Part shown: one piece after another, positions 47,014 through 55,974 of the stretch
How positions within the stretch are numbered: position 1 is the stretch's first letter
How the letters are laid out: each line of letters begins with the position of its first letter
Notes under the pieces: generated by a model
What the model saw: only the letters and a program-made list of their open reading frames with translations
What the model was told of the DNA's origin: nothing
Databases searched by the model: none
Assembly: GCF_003268395.1 (NCBI RefSeq)
Contig: NZ_LQXQ01000008.1
Coordinates: forward strand, 1-64,000
DNA from: Acinetobacter sp. CFCC 10889
GTDB taxonomy: Bacteria > Pseudomonadota > Gammaproteobacteria > Pseudomonadales > Moraxellaceae
DNA: 64,000 nucleotides
Direction: 5' to 3'
Translations under genes and position numbers: made by a program

Positions 47014-47658
47014 TTGAGTAATTTTCTTACCGAACACCTGATACATCGTGATGAAGATTTTATGGTGATCGCAAAACCCGCAGGTATACTCACAGTTCCG
47101 GGAAAAACAGAAGATTTACAAGATTGTGTGATTAATCGGCTATTAAAAATAGAAGCAAAAACCTTACTGATCCACCGTTTAGACCGTGATACTTCAGGCA
47201 TTTTAGTCTTCGGCTTATCTAAATGGGGACAAAAAAGCATTTCTCGCCAGTTCCAAGAACGCCAAACTTCAAAGACTTATCAAGCTATTGTCGCAGGACA
47301 TTTACAAGGTCAAGGCACGATAGATGTGCCAGTGGTCTATGATCCAAGTCGCCCACCTTTACATATCGCCGATCCTGAACATCATAAACCTGCGATCACA
47401 GAATGGCAGGCAATCGAACATTTTGAAATACAAGGGCAACCTGTCACTCGTGTCAAATTAACTCCGATCACAGGTCGTTCTCACCAACTCCGAGTACATA
47501 TGCAGTTTTTAGGTCATCCGATTATTGGTGACACTTTATATGCGACAGTTGAGCAACAAGCGCTGATGCCTCGTCTGTGCCTACACGCAGAACAGCTACG
47601 CTTTCATCATCCTAAAACAGAGGAGGGTGTACAATTCGACTGTCCTGTGCCGTTTTAG
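47014..47658 (+). CDS. rluA: RluA family pseudouridine synthase
   Basis: 214 residues, TTG start. Catalytic HRLDRDTSGILVFG (aspartate in RLDRD), entry motif FMVIAKPAGILTVPG and C-terminal TPITGRSHQLRVHMQFLGHPIIGD. Length matches RluA itself, which modifies 23S rRNA U746 and tRNA U32. The next gene is rapA, the same neighbour as in E. coli, which supports the name. Confidence 0.9.
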   Translation: MSNFLTEHLIHRDEDFMVIAKPAGILTVPGKTEDLQDCVINRLLKIEAKTLLIHRLDRDTSGILVFGLSKWGQKSISRQFQERQTSKTYQAIVAGHLQGQGTIDVPVVYDPSRPPLHIADPEHHKPAITEWQAIEHFEIQGQPVTRVKLTPITGRSHQLRVHMQFLGHPIIGDTLYATVEQQALMPRLCLHAEQLRFHHPKTEEGVQFDCPVPF

Positions 47659-47797
47659 GTTGTTTTATTAACAAAGATTGAAAATGCTCATTATTTTAGT
47701 GAGCTTTGTGTCAAAAAGTATTGCGTAATGGGGTAAAACTTTGTTCAAATATTCTCCTGATTTGAGCAACTGTTTTCAGTCCTAACATGAGATAAAG

Positions 47798-50635
47798 GTG
47801 GAAAAATTGCAACAATTTGCTATAGGTCAACGTTGGTTATCTGATACAGAAACAGAGCTAGGTTTAGGTGTTTTAATTGATGTCGATGAGCGTTCAATTA
47901 GCATCCTTTTTCCAAAAAGTGATGAAACACGTGTTTATGCACGTAACAACGCACCTTTATCTCGTATTGTGTTTAATCCAAATGACGAGTTACAAGATCA
48001 AGAGGGCGTCACTTGGACAGTTGAATCAGTTGAAGATCGTCACGGCGTGTTACGTTATGATGTGATTCGTACACTTGCGGATGGTACACAAGAACGTAAA
48101 TCCTTGAATGAAACTCGGATCGGAGCATCTATTCAGCTTTCAAAACCGCTTGATCGTTTGCTTGCAAGCCAAGTCGATTATAAAGAATGGTATGACTTGC
48201 GTATTGAAGCGATGCAAATGCAAGCCAATATGCAAAACTCTCCTTTGCGTGGTTTGATTGGTGCACGTGTTGGTTTGATTCCACATCAGCTTTATATTGC
48301 ACATGAAGTGGGTAAACGCTTTGCGCCCCGTGTTTTGCTTGCCGATGAAGTGGGTTTGGGTAAAACCATTGAAGCAGGTTTGATCATTCACCAACAACTG
48401 AAAACAGGTCGTTCTGAACGTATTTTGATTTTAGTGCCTGATTCACTGCAATATCAGTGGATGATTGAAATGCGCCGTCGTTTCAATTTGAACTTCTCTT
48501 TATTTGATTTAACCCGTACAGCATCGATCAAAGAACATGATCCTGAACTCAATCCATTCCTGACTGAACAATGTATTATTGCATCAGTTGACTTGATGAT
48601 TGACCATGATGATTTGCGTGAACAAGCAATTGAAGCAGGTTTTGATCTTCTGGTTGTCGATGAAGCACATCATTTGATGTGGAGCGAAGAAGAAGGTGGG
48701 AATGACCGTTATGACCTTGTTGAAGAATTTGCTGAAAAAACCGCAGGCGTTTTATTATTGACCGCTACACCTGAACAATTGGGTGTAGAAAGTCATTTCG
48801 CGCGTTTACGTTTGCTTGATCCACAACGTTTTAGTTCGCTTGATCGTTTCTTAGATGAAGAAGAGCAATATCACCATACAGCAAAAATTGCTGAAGCGTT
48901 GATGTCTGATCTGCCACTTGAAGCTGAGCATTTGGCTGCGGTAGAAACCTTACTTGGTCATGCCATCGAAGATCAACCTGAGCAACGTTTCCGTGCTATT
49001 CATGAACTATTAGATCGTCATGGTACAGGGCGTATTTTATTCCGTAATACTCGTGAAGCGATTCAAGGCTTCCCTGGTCGTGATTGTCAACCTGCACCAT
49101 TGCCTGCACCTGAGAATTGGTCGAAAGATGGTAAGTTACGTGAGCAAATGTGGCCTGAAGAAGCACAACTAGATGGTGCTTGGATGGAAACTGATCCACG
49201 TGTATCGTGGATTATGGAAATGCTTCGCACGCAGTTAAAACATAAAAAAGTTTTATTGATCGCACGTAGTGGTCCTGTTGTTGAGGCATTAGAAAATGCA
49301 CTGCGTATTCATGCAGGTATTCGTACAGCCATGTTCCATGAAGGCATGAGCTTGCTTGAGCGTGACCAAGCTGCAGCTTATTTTGCAGAAGAATCATATG
49401 GTGCACAGATTTTACTGTGTTCTGAAATTGGTTCGGAAGGGCGTAATTTCCAATTTGCATCGGATTTAATTTTATTCGATTTACCTGCAAATCCAGATGT
49501 CTTAGAGCAACGTATTGGTCGTTTAGATCGTATTGGTCAAGAAAACCGTATTCAAATCCATGTACCTTATCTTGTGGGAACAGCACAAGAACGTATGTTC
49601 CGTTGGTATAATGAAGCACTCAATATTTTTAGTAATATTTCGCCAACTGCGCAAACTTTGCAAGAAAACTTTATTGTTGATTTAAAAGATTGTTTATTAA
49701 CAGATAAAGGTCAAGGCTTTGAAGATGTGCTCGAAGCGGTAAATGTACAGCGTCAAGCACTTGAAGACGAATTGCAAGAAGGTCGTGACCGTTTGCTTGA
49801 ATACAACTCTTGCCGTCCAATGGTGGCACAAGAGATTGTTAATGCACTTGAAGATTATGATGACAATACTTTATTGCCAATGTTCATGAAGCGTTTTATG
49901 GCATCGACCAATATTGATTTTGATGAGCAAAGTAATGGTACTGTGATCATTAAGCCAACCGATCAAATGCAAGTGCAAGGCTTGGATATTGATGAAGAAG
50001 GCATGACAGTAACATTCTATCGTGATCAGGCACAGATCCGTGAAGATGCACAGTACATCACTTTAGAGCATCCATTTACTGAAAGTGTAATGGAAATGAT
50101 CCGTACACAATCTTTTGGTAGTACCAATGTTGCTCTACTTAAATCAGCAGCTTTACCACAAGGTTCTGTTTTACTTGAAGTATGGTTTAAGGTCGATGTC
50201 GTTGCGCCAAAAGCACTAAATTTACCTTCAAGCTTACCAACGCAATTGATCCGTGTGTTACTCAGTGAAAAGGGTCAGGATTTATCCAATAAAATCGCAC
50301 CTGAAATTTTAAAACCATATTTGCATCACTTAGATAGCAATAGCTGTCGTCAAGTCGTGAAAGCACGCCGTGATGTGATTGAGCAACGTTATGCACAAGC
50401 ACTTGAGCTTGCCAAAGGTACATTACCTGAGTTGAAACAACAAGCCAAAGAAATCTATGGCAGTAAATGGCAATACGAAATTGATCGTTTGACCTATTTA
50501 AAACAGTTCAACCCAAGCATCCGTGAAGATGAAATCAGTCGTTTACAAAAACTGCAAAAAGAAGGTTTAGAGTTACTTGATGGTTTAGCTGTTACGCCAG
50601 AAGCGATTCAAGTATTGGTGGTAGTTAAGCCTTAA
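47798..50635 (+). CDS. rapA: RNA polymerase-associated SWI2/SNF2 ATPase RapA
   Basis: 945 residues from GTG. A TTG at 47807 (start of QQFAIGQRW) is an alternative with AAGGTGG 5 nt upstream and aligns better with E. coli RapA. N-terminal Tudor-like region (GQRWLSDTETELGLGVLIDVD), Walker A LLADEVGLGKTIEAGLI, DEAH box VVDEAHHLMW, LLTATPEQLG and helicase motif VI QRIGRLDRIGQ. Recycles RNA polymerase after transcription. No operon partner after it; two terminators follow. Confidence 0.95.
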   Translation: MEKLQQFAIGQRWLSDTETELGLGVLIDVDERSISILFPKSDETRVYARNNAPLSRIVFNPNDELQDQEGVTWTVESVEDRHGVLRYDVIRTLADGTQERKSLNETRIGASIQLSKPLDRLLASQVDYKEWYDLRIEAMQMQANMQNSPLRGLIGARVGLIPHQLYIAHEVGKRFAPRVLLADEVGLGKTIEAGLIIHQQLKTGRSERILILVPDSLQYQWMIEMRRRFNLNFSLFDLTRTASIKEHDPELNPFLTEQCIIASVDLMIDHDDLREQAIEAGFDLLVVDEAHHLMWSEEEGGNDRYDLVEEFAEKTAGVLLLTATPEQLGVESHFARLRLLDPQRFSSLDRFLDEEEQYHHTAKIAEALMSDLPLEAEHLAAVETLLGHAIEDQPEQRFRAIHELLDRHGTGRILFRNTREAIQGFPGRDCQPAPLPAPENWSKDGKLREQMWPEEAQLDGAWMETDPRVSWIMEMLRTQLKHKKVLLIARSGPVVEALENALRIHAGIRTAMFHEGMSLLERDQAAAYFAEESYGAQILLCSEIGSEGRNFQFASDLILFDLPANPDVLEQRIGRLDRIGQENRIQIHVPYLVGTAQERMFRWYNEALNIFSNISPTAQTLQENFIVDLKDCLLTDKGQGFEDVLEAVNVQRQALEDELQEGRDRLLEYNSCRPMVAQEIVNALEDYDDNTLLPMFMKRFMASTNIDFDEQSNGTVIIKPTDQMQVQGLDIDEEGMTVTFYRDQAQIREDAQYITLEHPFTESVMEMIRTQSFGSTNVALLKSAALPQGSVLLEVWFKVDVVAPKALNLPSSLPTQLIRVLLSEKGQDLSNKIAPEILKPYLHHLDSNSCRQVVKARRDVIEQRYAQALELAKGTLPELKQQAKEIYGSKWQYEIDRLTYLKQFNPSIREDEISRLQKLQKEGLELLDGLAVTPEAIQVLVVVKP

Positions 50636-50710
50636 TTATTTTGAATTCAATGATTTAAAAGCTCCTTTGGGTAATGCTGATCAGTTAAGCAAAATTATTT
50701 GAAAAATTCC

Positions 50711-50846
50711 TAAAATCTCCCCTAACCCTGAACCATATATGGTGCAAGGAAAAAGAGGGGAACTTCTTGTAACTAAAATGATTTTTAGTAATGAAAAGTC
50801 CCCTCCTTTGGAAAAGGTGAGGAACATGTTCCGCAAGGGGAGGATT
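50711..50846. repeat. Intergenic C/G-run repeat cluster
   Basis: Complementary runs CTCCCCTAACCCT, AGAGGGGAA, GTCCCCTCC and AAGGGGAGG form nested inverted repeats, with a perfect 12-bp GGAACATGTTCC palindrome (50821-50832) inside. Looks like the REP-like intergenic repeats frequent in Acinetobacter; copies elsewhere are not visible in this window. Confidence 0.5.
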
Positions 50847-50871
50847 CAAAAATCCTTAACTGACTGGTATT

Positions 50872-50893
50872 AGCTCCTTCGGGAGCTTTTTTA
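50872..50893 (+). terminator. Terminator with UUCG loop
   Basis: AGCTCC-TTCG-GGAGCT followed by TTTTTT; a classic tetraloop terminator for the rapA transcript. Confidence 0.85.
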
Positions 50894-50941
50894 TTTCTAA
50901 TATACGATGAGTACAAATGATGTCTTTATCGATTTATGATT

Positions 50942-50971
50942 AAAAAGCCTTGCATCGAGCAAGGCTTTTTT
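50942..50971. terminator. Bidirectional terminator
   Basis: AAAAAGCCTTGC / GCAAGGCTTTTT around ATCGA, 20 nt from the stop of the minus-strand DUF3144 gene. Confidence 0.88.
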
Positions 50972-50989
50972 AAGAATCGAACGAATGTA

Positions 50990-51376
50990 TCAATGATGGT
51001 CATGCTTATGTGTATGAAATTCTTCATTTTTACGGAAGCGTAAATAATTTTCGAACTGTTCACAATATTCATCATAATTGTCTTCAAGCATCATTTGAAA
51101 CTGTTGAAGAATATAAGACATCACTTGTTCTTTAGCATCACGCATTTCATCGCCATCTTTAAAAGTATTGGCTGCCACCCAAGTATTAAAGCGGGCAGTA
51201 CCAAACAGCATCGCAGCACTGACTTGTCCACGTAACTCATTTGGATCAGGTTTTTGCCCTTTTGGTGGACGACAAAACTCATTGGCTTGTTTAATAAATT
51301 CGTCAGCACGCTCAAAAAAAACCGCATTTAACGCTTCTTCTTCGGTGACATCCGTAGCATCAATTTTTTGAGACAT
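50990..51376 (-). CDS. DUF3144 family protein (first paralogue)
   Basis: About 128 residues from the ATG at 51376 (GGA 7 nt upstream); a codon at 51388 is less likely. DUF3144 pattern: FFERADEFIKQANEF, SAAMLFGTARFNTWVAAN, EQVMSYILQQFQMMLEDNYDEYCEQF. Small acidic helical protein of unknown function. His-rich end (HTHKHDHH) could bind metal. A paralogue lies just upstream in reading order. Confidence 0.75.
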   Translation of the reverse strand: MSQKIDATDVTEEEALNAVFFERADEFIKQANEFCRPPKGQKPDPNELRGQVSAAMLFGTARFNTWVAANTFKDGDEMRDAKEQVMSYILQQFQMMLEDNYDEYCEQFENYLRFRKNEEFHTHKHDHH

Positions 51377-51431
51377 GAAAATTTCCACAACAATGATTTA
51401 AATAGGAGCGTATTATAGGGCAATATCGTGA

Positions 51432-51806
51432 TTAAACGAAATGCTTCACTTCATCCTCTGGTGGATTCATATATTCATCAAAATTGTTAGAATATTCATC
51501 AAAATTATCTTCAAGCATCAGTTTATATTGCTCTAAAAAATAACTCAAAACTTGCTCTTTATTGGCTTTTAAATCTTCAGCATTGTGATAACCACAGGCA
51601 GTTAGCCAAATATTAAAACGGGCATTAGCGTACATCAATGATGCGCTGACTTTAGAGGCTGATGTTGCAAACTCCTCATCACCTGTACTGTCTGAAAGTG
51701 TATTGGCAAGGGCAATGAACTCATCTGCACGGTGGTAAAACTGTTCATCTGCAATGGCTTCTACAGGTTCTAATAAACCGTCAAAATCATTTGAATTTTT
51801 TGACAT
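51432..51806 (-). CDS. DUF3144 family protein (second paralogue)
   Basis: About 124 residues from the ATG at 51806. The same blocks as its neighbour: FYHRADEFIALANTL, SASLMYANARFNIWLTACG, EQVLSYFLEQYKLMLEDNFDEYSNNFDEY. Tandem duplication within the family, 55 nt apart, likely one transcript. Function unknown. Confidence 0.75.
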   Translation of the reverse strand: MSKNSNDFDGLLEPVEAIADEQFYHRADEFIALANTLSDSTGDEEFATSASKVSASLMYANARFNIWLTACGYHNAEDLKANKEQVLSYFLEQYKLMLEDNFDEYSNNFDEYMNPPEDEVKHFV

Positions 51807-51898
51807 TTTAAAATTTCTCAATTACTTGTATGTATAAACGAACTATAGCATACTTAAAATAGCCTAAGTAGTTAAATCAAGCTTTTTAAGGACTCCTC

Positions 51899-52531
51899 AT
51901 GCAAGATGCCATCGCAGTACAAAGTTTAAAAAGTGATATTGCTTTATTACGTCAAAATATTTGGCCACCAGTAGATTTGGCAAATGTTGAAGGTTTACCG
52001 ATTTATTATGGTTCAAAACAACAAGTTGCAGATTATTATCAACAATGGACAGGTTTGATTGAGCGTGCACAAGACTTGTTTCAACCTTTTATGGAAGATG
52101 AAGTTTTAGATGCGATTCATTTGCCGAGTCATTTAAATTTACCATTATTTTTCTTTCATGTAGACCGTATTCGCATCAATAAAACTCGTGCTAAAGAGTC
52201 AAAAACTTTTCGAGGTCTTGCCAGTTTAATGGAAAAATGCGGGCAGTTTGAGCCTGAACAAATTCTTGCCATGAAGCAATGGTTAGACAGTGACGATACC
52301 GCAGCATTGGTTGCTCATCGTGAATTTATTGATTTGCGTACTTATATTTTCCAACATGGGCAAACGGAATATACACGTACACGTTTTTATGTGAATGGTT
52401 TGGTGCTCAGTACTGAGCAGCATTTTGAGTTGGTCGATGCACGTGATAAACCGAGAAAACAGCGTAATGACAGTTATAGCGATCCTTTAGCAGATAATAA
52501 TACTTGGAAAGTTTTTGGAAAATATCGCTAG
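51899..52531 (+). CDS. Conserved hypothetical protein
   Basis: 210 residues, AAGGA 6 nt before the ATG. Soluble, mixed helices. Notable stretch LPLFFFHVDRIRINKTRAKESKTFRGLASLMEKCGQFEPEQ. I recognise no family; divergent from the DUF3144 pair. Confidence 0.6.
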   Translation: MQDAIAVQSLKSDIALLRQNIWPPVDLANVEGLPIYYGSKQQVADYYQQWTGLIERAQDLFQPFMEDEVLDAIHLPSHLNLPLFFFHVDRIRINKTRAKESKTFRGLASLMEKCGQFEPEQILAMKQWLDSDDTAALVAHREFIDLRTYIFQHGQTEYTRTRFYVNGLVLSTEQHFELVDARDKPRKQRNDSYSDPLADNNTWKVFGKYR

Positions 52532-52574
52532 GTATATTTTCCAAGTATGTTACTCACTATAATTCCACTACATT

Positions 52575-54041
52575 TTATGTAGACCAAAATGGTTGTGCTG
52601 CTGAAAAATGCGATAAATCTTGTGAATTTTGTTCTAATAAAAGTTGTTGACGTGCAGCAAGCCAACCAATTGCAAACCATGCTTTAGGTTCTTGTTCGAG
52701 CATATTTTTAAAGAAATCTTCAGCCACGATTAAATCATTATATTGACCTAAACTTTCTTGTGCAGGTTTGAGTGCTTTAAGATATTTTTTCACTTTGTCA
52801 GTGTCATAAATAGAAGCAACAAATTCAATACTATAGCGCAAACGTTTTAAGCGTTTACGGGTTCGATGACGTTCATCAATGCTTAAATCCAAATAATGTT
52901 GTGCGTCCTCAGTGATTTGTTGATGCAGTTTTTTAATCTCTTTTTCAAATTTTTTCTTGAGACTTTCTTTGCTTTTTGCATGTGTATTTTCATTGATAAA
53001 TTGAATGAGTGATAAAACCAAATGGTTAAATTGCATAGATTGAAATACAGCACTTAAATTGGTTTTATTTTCATACTTATTTTGTGCTAATTCGAAATCA
53101 GGCGCACCCGCAGCTTTGAGTTGGGGGAGTAATTCTTCCTCTATTACATCAAGATCACGACGATTCCCTAATTGTCTAAACAATTGAGCAAGTTGTTCTT
53201 CCCATGTAGGATCAATATGATTTGACCATTTGGAAAAAGTTTTTAAGGCACTGCGTAAACGGCGAATAGCGACACGTGCTTGATGCACATGTTCACTGCA
53301 AAAATTTCCTGAAGCAATTGCGGTGCTATTGGGTAAAAGGTGTTGTAAGCCATTGTTCATAATGTCTTTTAGCGCTTGTTCGGGGGATTTATTTGCATTT
53401 AAAGACTGCTGAGATTGAAGTTTAATCGGATTGTCAGGATTATTTTGCGCCAGTAAAAAACCACATTGCGCTTTACTGCGAGTATCTAGCCATAAGCCAT
53501 AACGTTTTACCCGTGGCAGGATAAAAGAAATAAAATCCTCAATAGAACCTTGTTTTAGCTCAAATTCTATTTCAAAAATTTCAAGAGTTTGATCTTGATG
53601 TTGTATTGTTCCGACATCAACACTGACTTCTATTTGGCTTTTTTGAAAATTAAATAAAGTGCTAGATCGTTTTATTTGTGTTTCAAACTGAATGTGTAAG
53701 TCCATTTGGATATTTTTTAAAAGTTTCAACGCTTTTTTATCGAAGTGTTTTTGTGTTTGATAAAAATCCAGATTTAATTCAGTCGGTTCTATATCGCCTA
53801 ACTCATTTTCAAATTCTGTACGTTGTAATTGTTGTGCTGTTGGAAGTTTCAGTGTTTGTACCCAAGTTGTATTTTCTAAACGTTGGCGCAGTGAAATCTG
53901 TTTTTCTGAGAGGATAAATGTATCGGTATCGAAATATTTAGCATTTAAATTTAAGGTCGATGGATTTTTTCTTTGTAATGTTTTAAGCAATACATCCTGT
54001 TGATCCTTGGCAATTTGGAATTTTAATTCGACTTCAAACAT
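52575..54041 (-). CDS. CYTH-CHAD protein (canonical copy)
   Basis: 488 residues from the ATG at 54041 (AGGA 8 nt upstream); the longer frame to 54191 adds an unsupported leader. CYTH domain (about 1-200) starts with the triphosphate-binding ExExK, MFEVELKFQI. CHAD domain (about 230-480) has the conserved basic helices HQARVAIRRLRSALKTF, GNRRDLDVIEEELLP and RHRTRKRLKRLRYSIEFVASIYD. CYTH hydrolyses inorganic triphosphate, and CHAD binds polyphosphate, so a triphosphatase acting in polyphosphate metabolism is expected. Confidence 0.88.
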   Translation of the reverse strand: MFEVELKFQIAKDQQDVLLKTLQRKNPSTLNLNAKYFDTDTFILSEKQISLRQRLENTTWVQTLKLPTAQQLQRTEFENELGDIEPTELNLDFYQTQKHFDKKALKLLKNIQMDLHIQFETQIKRSSTLFNFQKSQIEVSVDVGTIQHQDQTLEIFEIEFELKQGSIEDFISFILPRVKRYGLWLDTRSKAQCGFLLAQNNPDNPIKLQSQQSLNANKSPEQALKDIMNNGLQHLLPNSTAIASGNFCSEHVHQARVAIRRLRSALKTFSKWSNHIDPTWEEQLAQLFRQLGNRRDLDVIEEELLPQLKAAGAPDFELAQNKYENKTNLSAVFQSMQFNHLVLSLIQFINENTHAKSKESLKKKFEKEIKKLHQQITEDAQHYLDLSIDERHRTRKRLKRLRYSIEFVASIYDTDKVKKYLKALKPAQESLGQYNDLIVAEDFFKNMLEQEPKAWFAIGWLAARQQLLLEQNSQDLSHFSAAQPFWST

Positions 54042-54237
54042 TGCATGTATCCTTGTTTTAGAACAATGGTTTAACTTAACAATACCTGACAGTTTGTTAT
54101 AAGTGATTAAAATATTGTATGTAAACATGTCGATATGCTTTTGTTTAAATTGGTTATTTAAATCGTATTTTTGAGAATGTTTTTTATACAATTGAGTAGC
54201 GTAATAAAATCAAGTTATTATAAAAATTAGGCTAAAT

Positions 54238-55944
54238 ATGGATTTGAAAATATTTAAAGTTTACCGTTTAGTTTGGAATGTGGTCAAAACCCAATATCAA
54301 CATCCGATCAAAGATATGCTGATTTTAGGCTTTATTCTACTGATTCATACTTTATTGTCTGTTGCAGTGCCTTATATTTTAAAAGAAATTGTTGATCAAT
54401 CGAAATTAGGTTCAACACAACTTGCAGTGACAGCGTTATTTTCATGGATGAATTTATATATTTTAGCCACCGCATACGCACTAGGCTGGTTGTTGATGAA
54501 TATTTTAAATCATGTCGAGGGTTTTTTAGGGGCAAATTTACAAACTAAATTTAAAATTGCTTTACTACATGGTGGCGTACAACAATATTTTAAGACCACT
54601 TTTGCAGAACAAAAGAAAATAGAATTAGGTGTTTATCAAACTGATATTTTACGTGGAGCAGGTGCATTCGGCACGATTACTTATGTGATTCTTTTTGTAC
54701 TTATTCCCATTATTTTTCAAATACTCAGTATGGTGTGGGTATTAGCACAGTCGATTGCCTTAAATTATGCGATTTATTTTATGCTATTTGCTTTTGTTAC
54801 ATTTGCATTAAATATTTATTTTACGGCAAAGGGCAATGATATTTTTACCTCAATGTACAATGCACAAAATCAAGTTGGGCAGTTTTTTATAGAAAAAATC
54901 CAAGCGAATTATGATATTAAAGTGAATGGCGCACAACAATATGAAATGACTTTATATGAGAATCGGTTGAGCCATTATAAAAATGAAATGGTGAATAGTT
55001 ATAAAAGATTAGCGATGATTATGGTGATACAAGTATTCTTTGTTGGTGCATTCTTGCTGACATTTATGCTTTTTACCGTCTATTTATTTAAACATCAAAA
55101 TGTGACTTCAGGCGATTTTGTCCTGATCAGTACCTATATTATTGCTTTAACCATGCCATTGTTGATGGTGTCACAAAGTATTATTCACTTGAAAGGTGAT
55201 TTTATTGCCATTGAAAAATTTTACCAATATTTTAGTTTAGACACGGATCAATTTAAGTCTGAAAGGATCATCGATCAGCCCATTTTATATCATTTTGAGA
55301 ATGCAGAATTTTATTTAGGTAAGAACTTAATTCAAAATTTTAATTTACAGATTAAGCAGAACAAAATTTATGTAGCCATTGGACAAACGGGCATAGGAAA
55401 AACCAGTTTTATCAATTATTTAATAGGGTTGGAGCGTGTTCAAGCAGGGCGGTTATTTTATAAAAATATTGAGATTAGTCAGCAATTTTCAGAAAACATT
55501 TTTCAAGAAATCGCAGTGGTGAGTCAAATGCCTGTGGTGTATTCAGGGACATTGCGTGAAAATTTAATCCATAATAGTCAACATCATTATACTGATCATG
55601 AATTAAAAGATTATTTATCTAAATTTAATTTATTGAATTTGTTAGAGAAAAATAACTTAACTTTGGATGATGATTTACAGCATATTTATAAAAGTTTTTC
55701 AGGTGGTGAAAAACAAAGGATTAGCATTATTCGAGCATTGTTAAAAAAGCCAAAACTGTTGATTATGGATGAGCCAACGGCAGCATTAGATGAACAAACT
55801 AGTGTTGAAGTGATGCAGTTAATCCGTGCCGAAGTTCCCTCAATTTTCATGATTTCTCACGCAAATTTTGCGATGCAATATGCAGATGAAGTCATTCATT
55901 TTGATGAATTGGTACAGGAAAATCAGCGCAGCGTAGAGCTATAG
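54238..55944 (+). CDS. ABC transporter, fused membrane and ATPase domains
   Basis: 568 residues. Five or six membrane segments in the first 310 residues (LILGFILLIHTLLSVAVPYIL, YVILFVLIPIIFQILSMVWVL, IQVFFVGAFLLTFMLFTVYLF). Then ATPase: Walker A GQTGIGKTS (near 380), signature FSGGEKQRISIIRALLKKPKLLIMDEPTAALDEQ, and the H-loop ISHANFAMQYADEVIH. Half-transporter exporter type that would work as a dimer. Substrate unknown. It is flanked by two CYTH-CHAD genes on the other strand. Confidence 0.8.
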   Translation: MDLKIFKVYRLVWNVVKTQYQHPIKDMLILGFILLIHTLLSVAVPYILKEIVDQSKLGSTQLAVTALFSWMNLYILATAYALGWLLMNILNHVEGFLGANLQTKFKIALLHGGVQQYFKTTFAEQKKIELGVYQTDILRGAGAFGTITYVILFVLIPIIFQILSMVWVLAQSIALNYAIYFMLFAFVTFALNIYFTAKGNDIFTSMYNAQNQVGQFFIEKIQANYDIKVNGAQQYEMTLYENRLSHYKNEMVNSYKRLAMIMVIQVFFVGAFLLTFMLFTVYLFKHQNVTSGDFVLISTYIIALTMPLLMVSQSIIHLKGDFIAIEKFYQYFSLDTDQFKSERIIDQPILYHFENAEFYLGKNLIQNFNLQIKQNKIYVAIGQTGIGKTSFINYLIGLERVQAGRLFYKNIEISQQFSENIFQEIAVVSQMPVVYSGTLRENLIHNSQHHYTDHELKDYLSKFNLLNLLEKNNLTLDDDLQHIYKSFSGGEKQRISIIRALLKKPKLLIMDEPTAALDEQTSVEVMQLIRAEVPSIFMISHANFAMQYADEVIHFDELVQENQRSVEL

Positions 55945-55956
55945 ATTACGCTGCGC
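55926..55956. terminator. GC-rich hairpin overlapping the ABC gene stop
   Basis: GCGCAGCGTA / TACGCTGCGC, perfect 10-bp stem, 11-nt loop; followed by an interrupted T-rich stretch. It lies between convergent genes, so it probably serves both strands. Confidence 0.55.
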
Positions 55957-55974
55957 AATAGATTTCTTTTAGGT

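Noticed and set aside
52575..54191. 538-residue start for the first CYTH-CHAD protein
   Set aside because: CYTH domains begin directly with the ExExK strand; the ATG at 54041 has a good ribosome-binding site.
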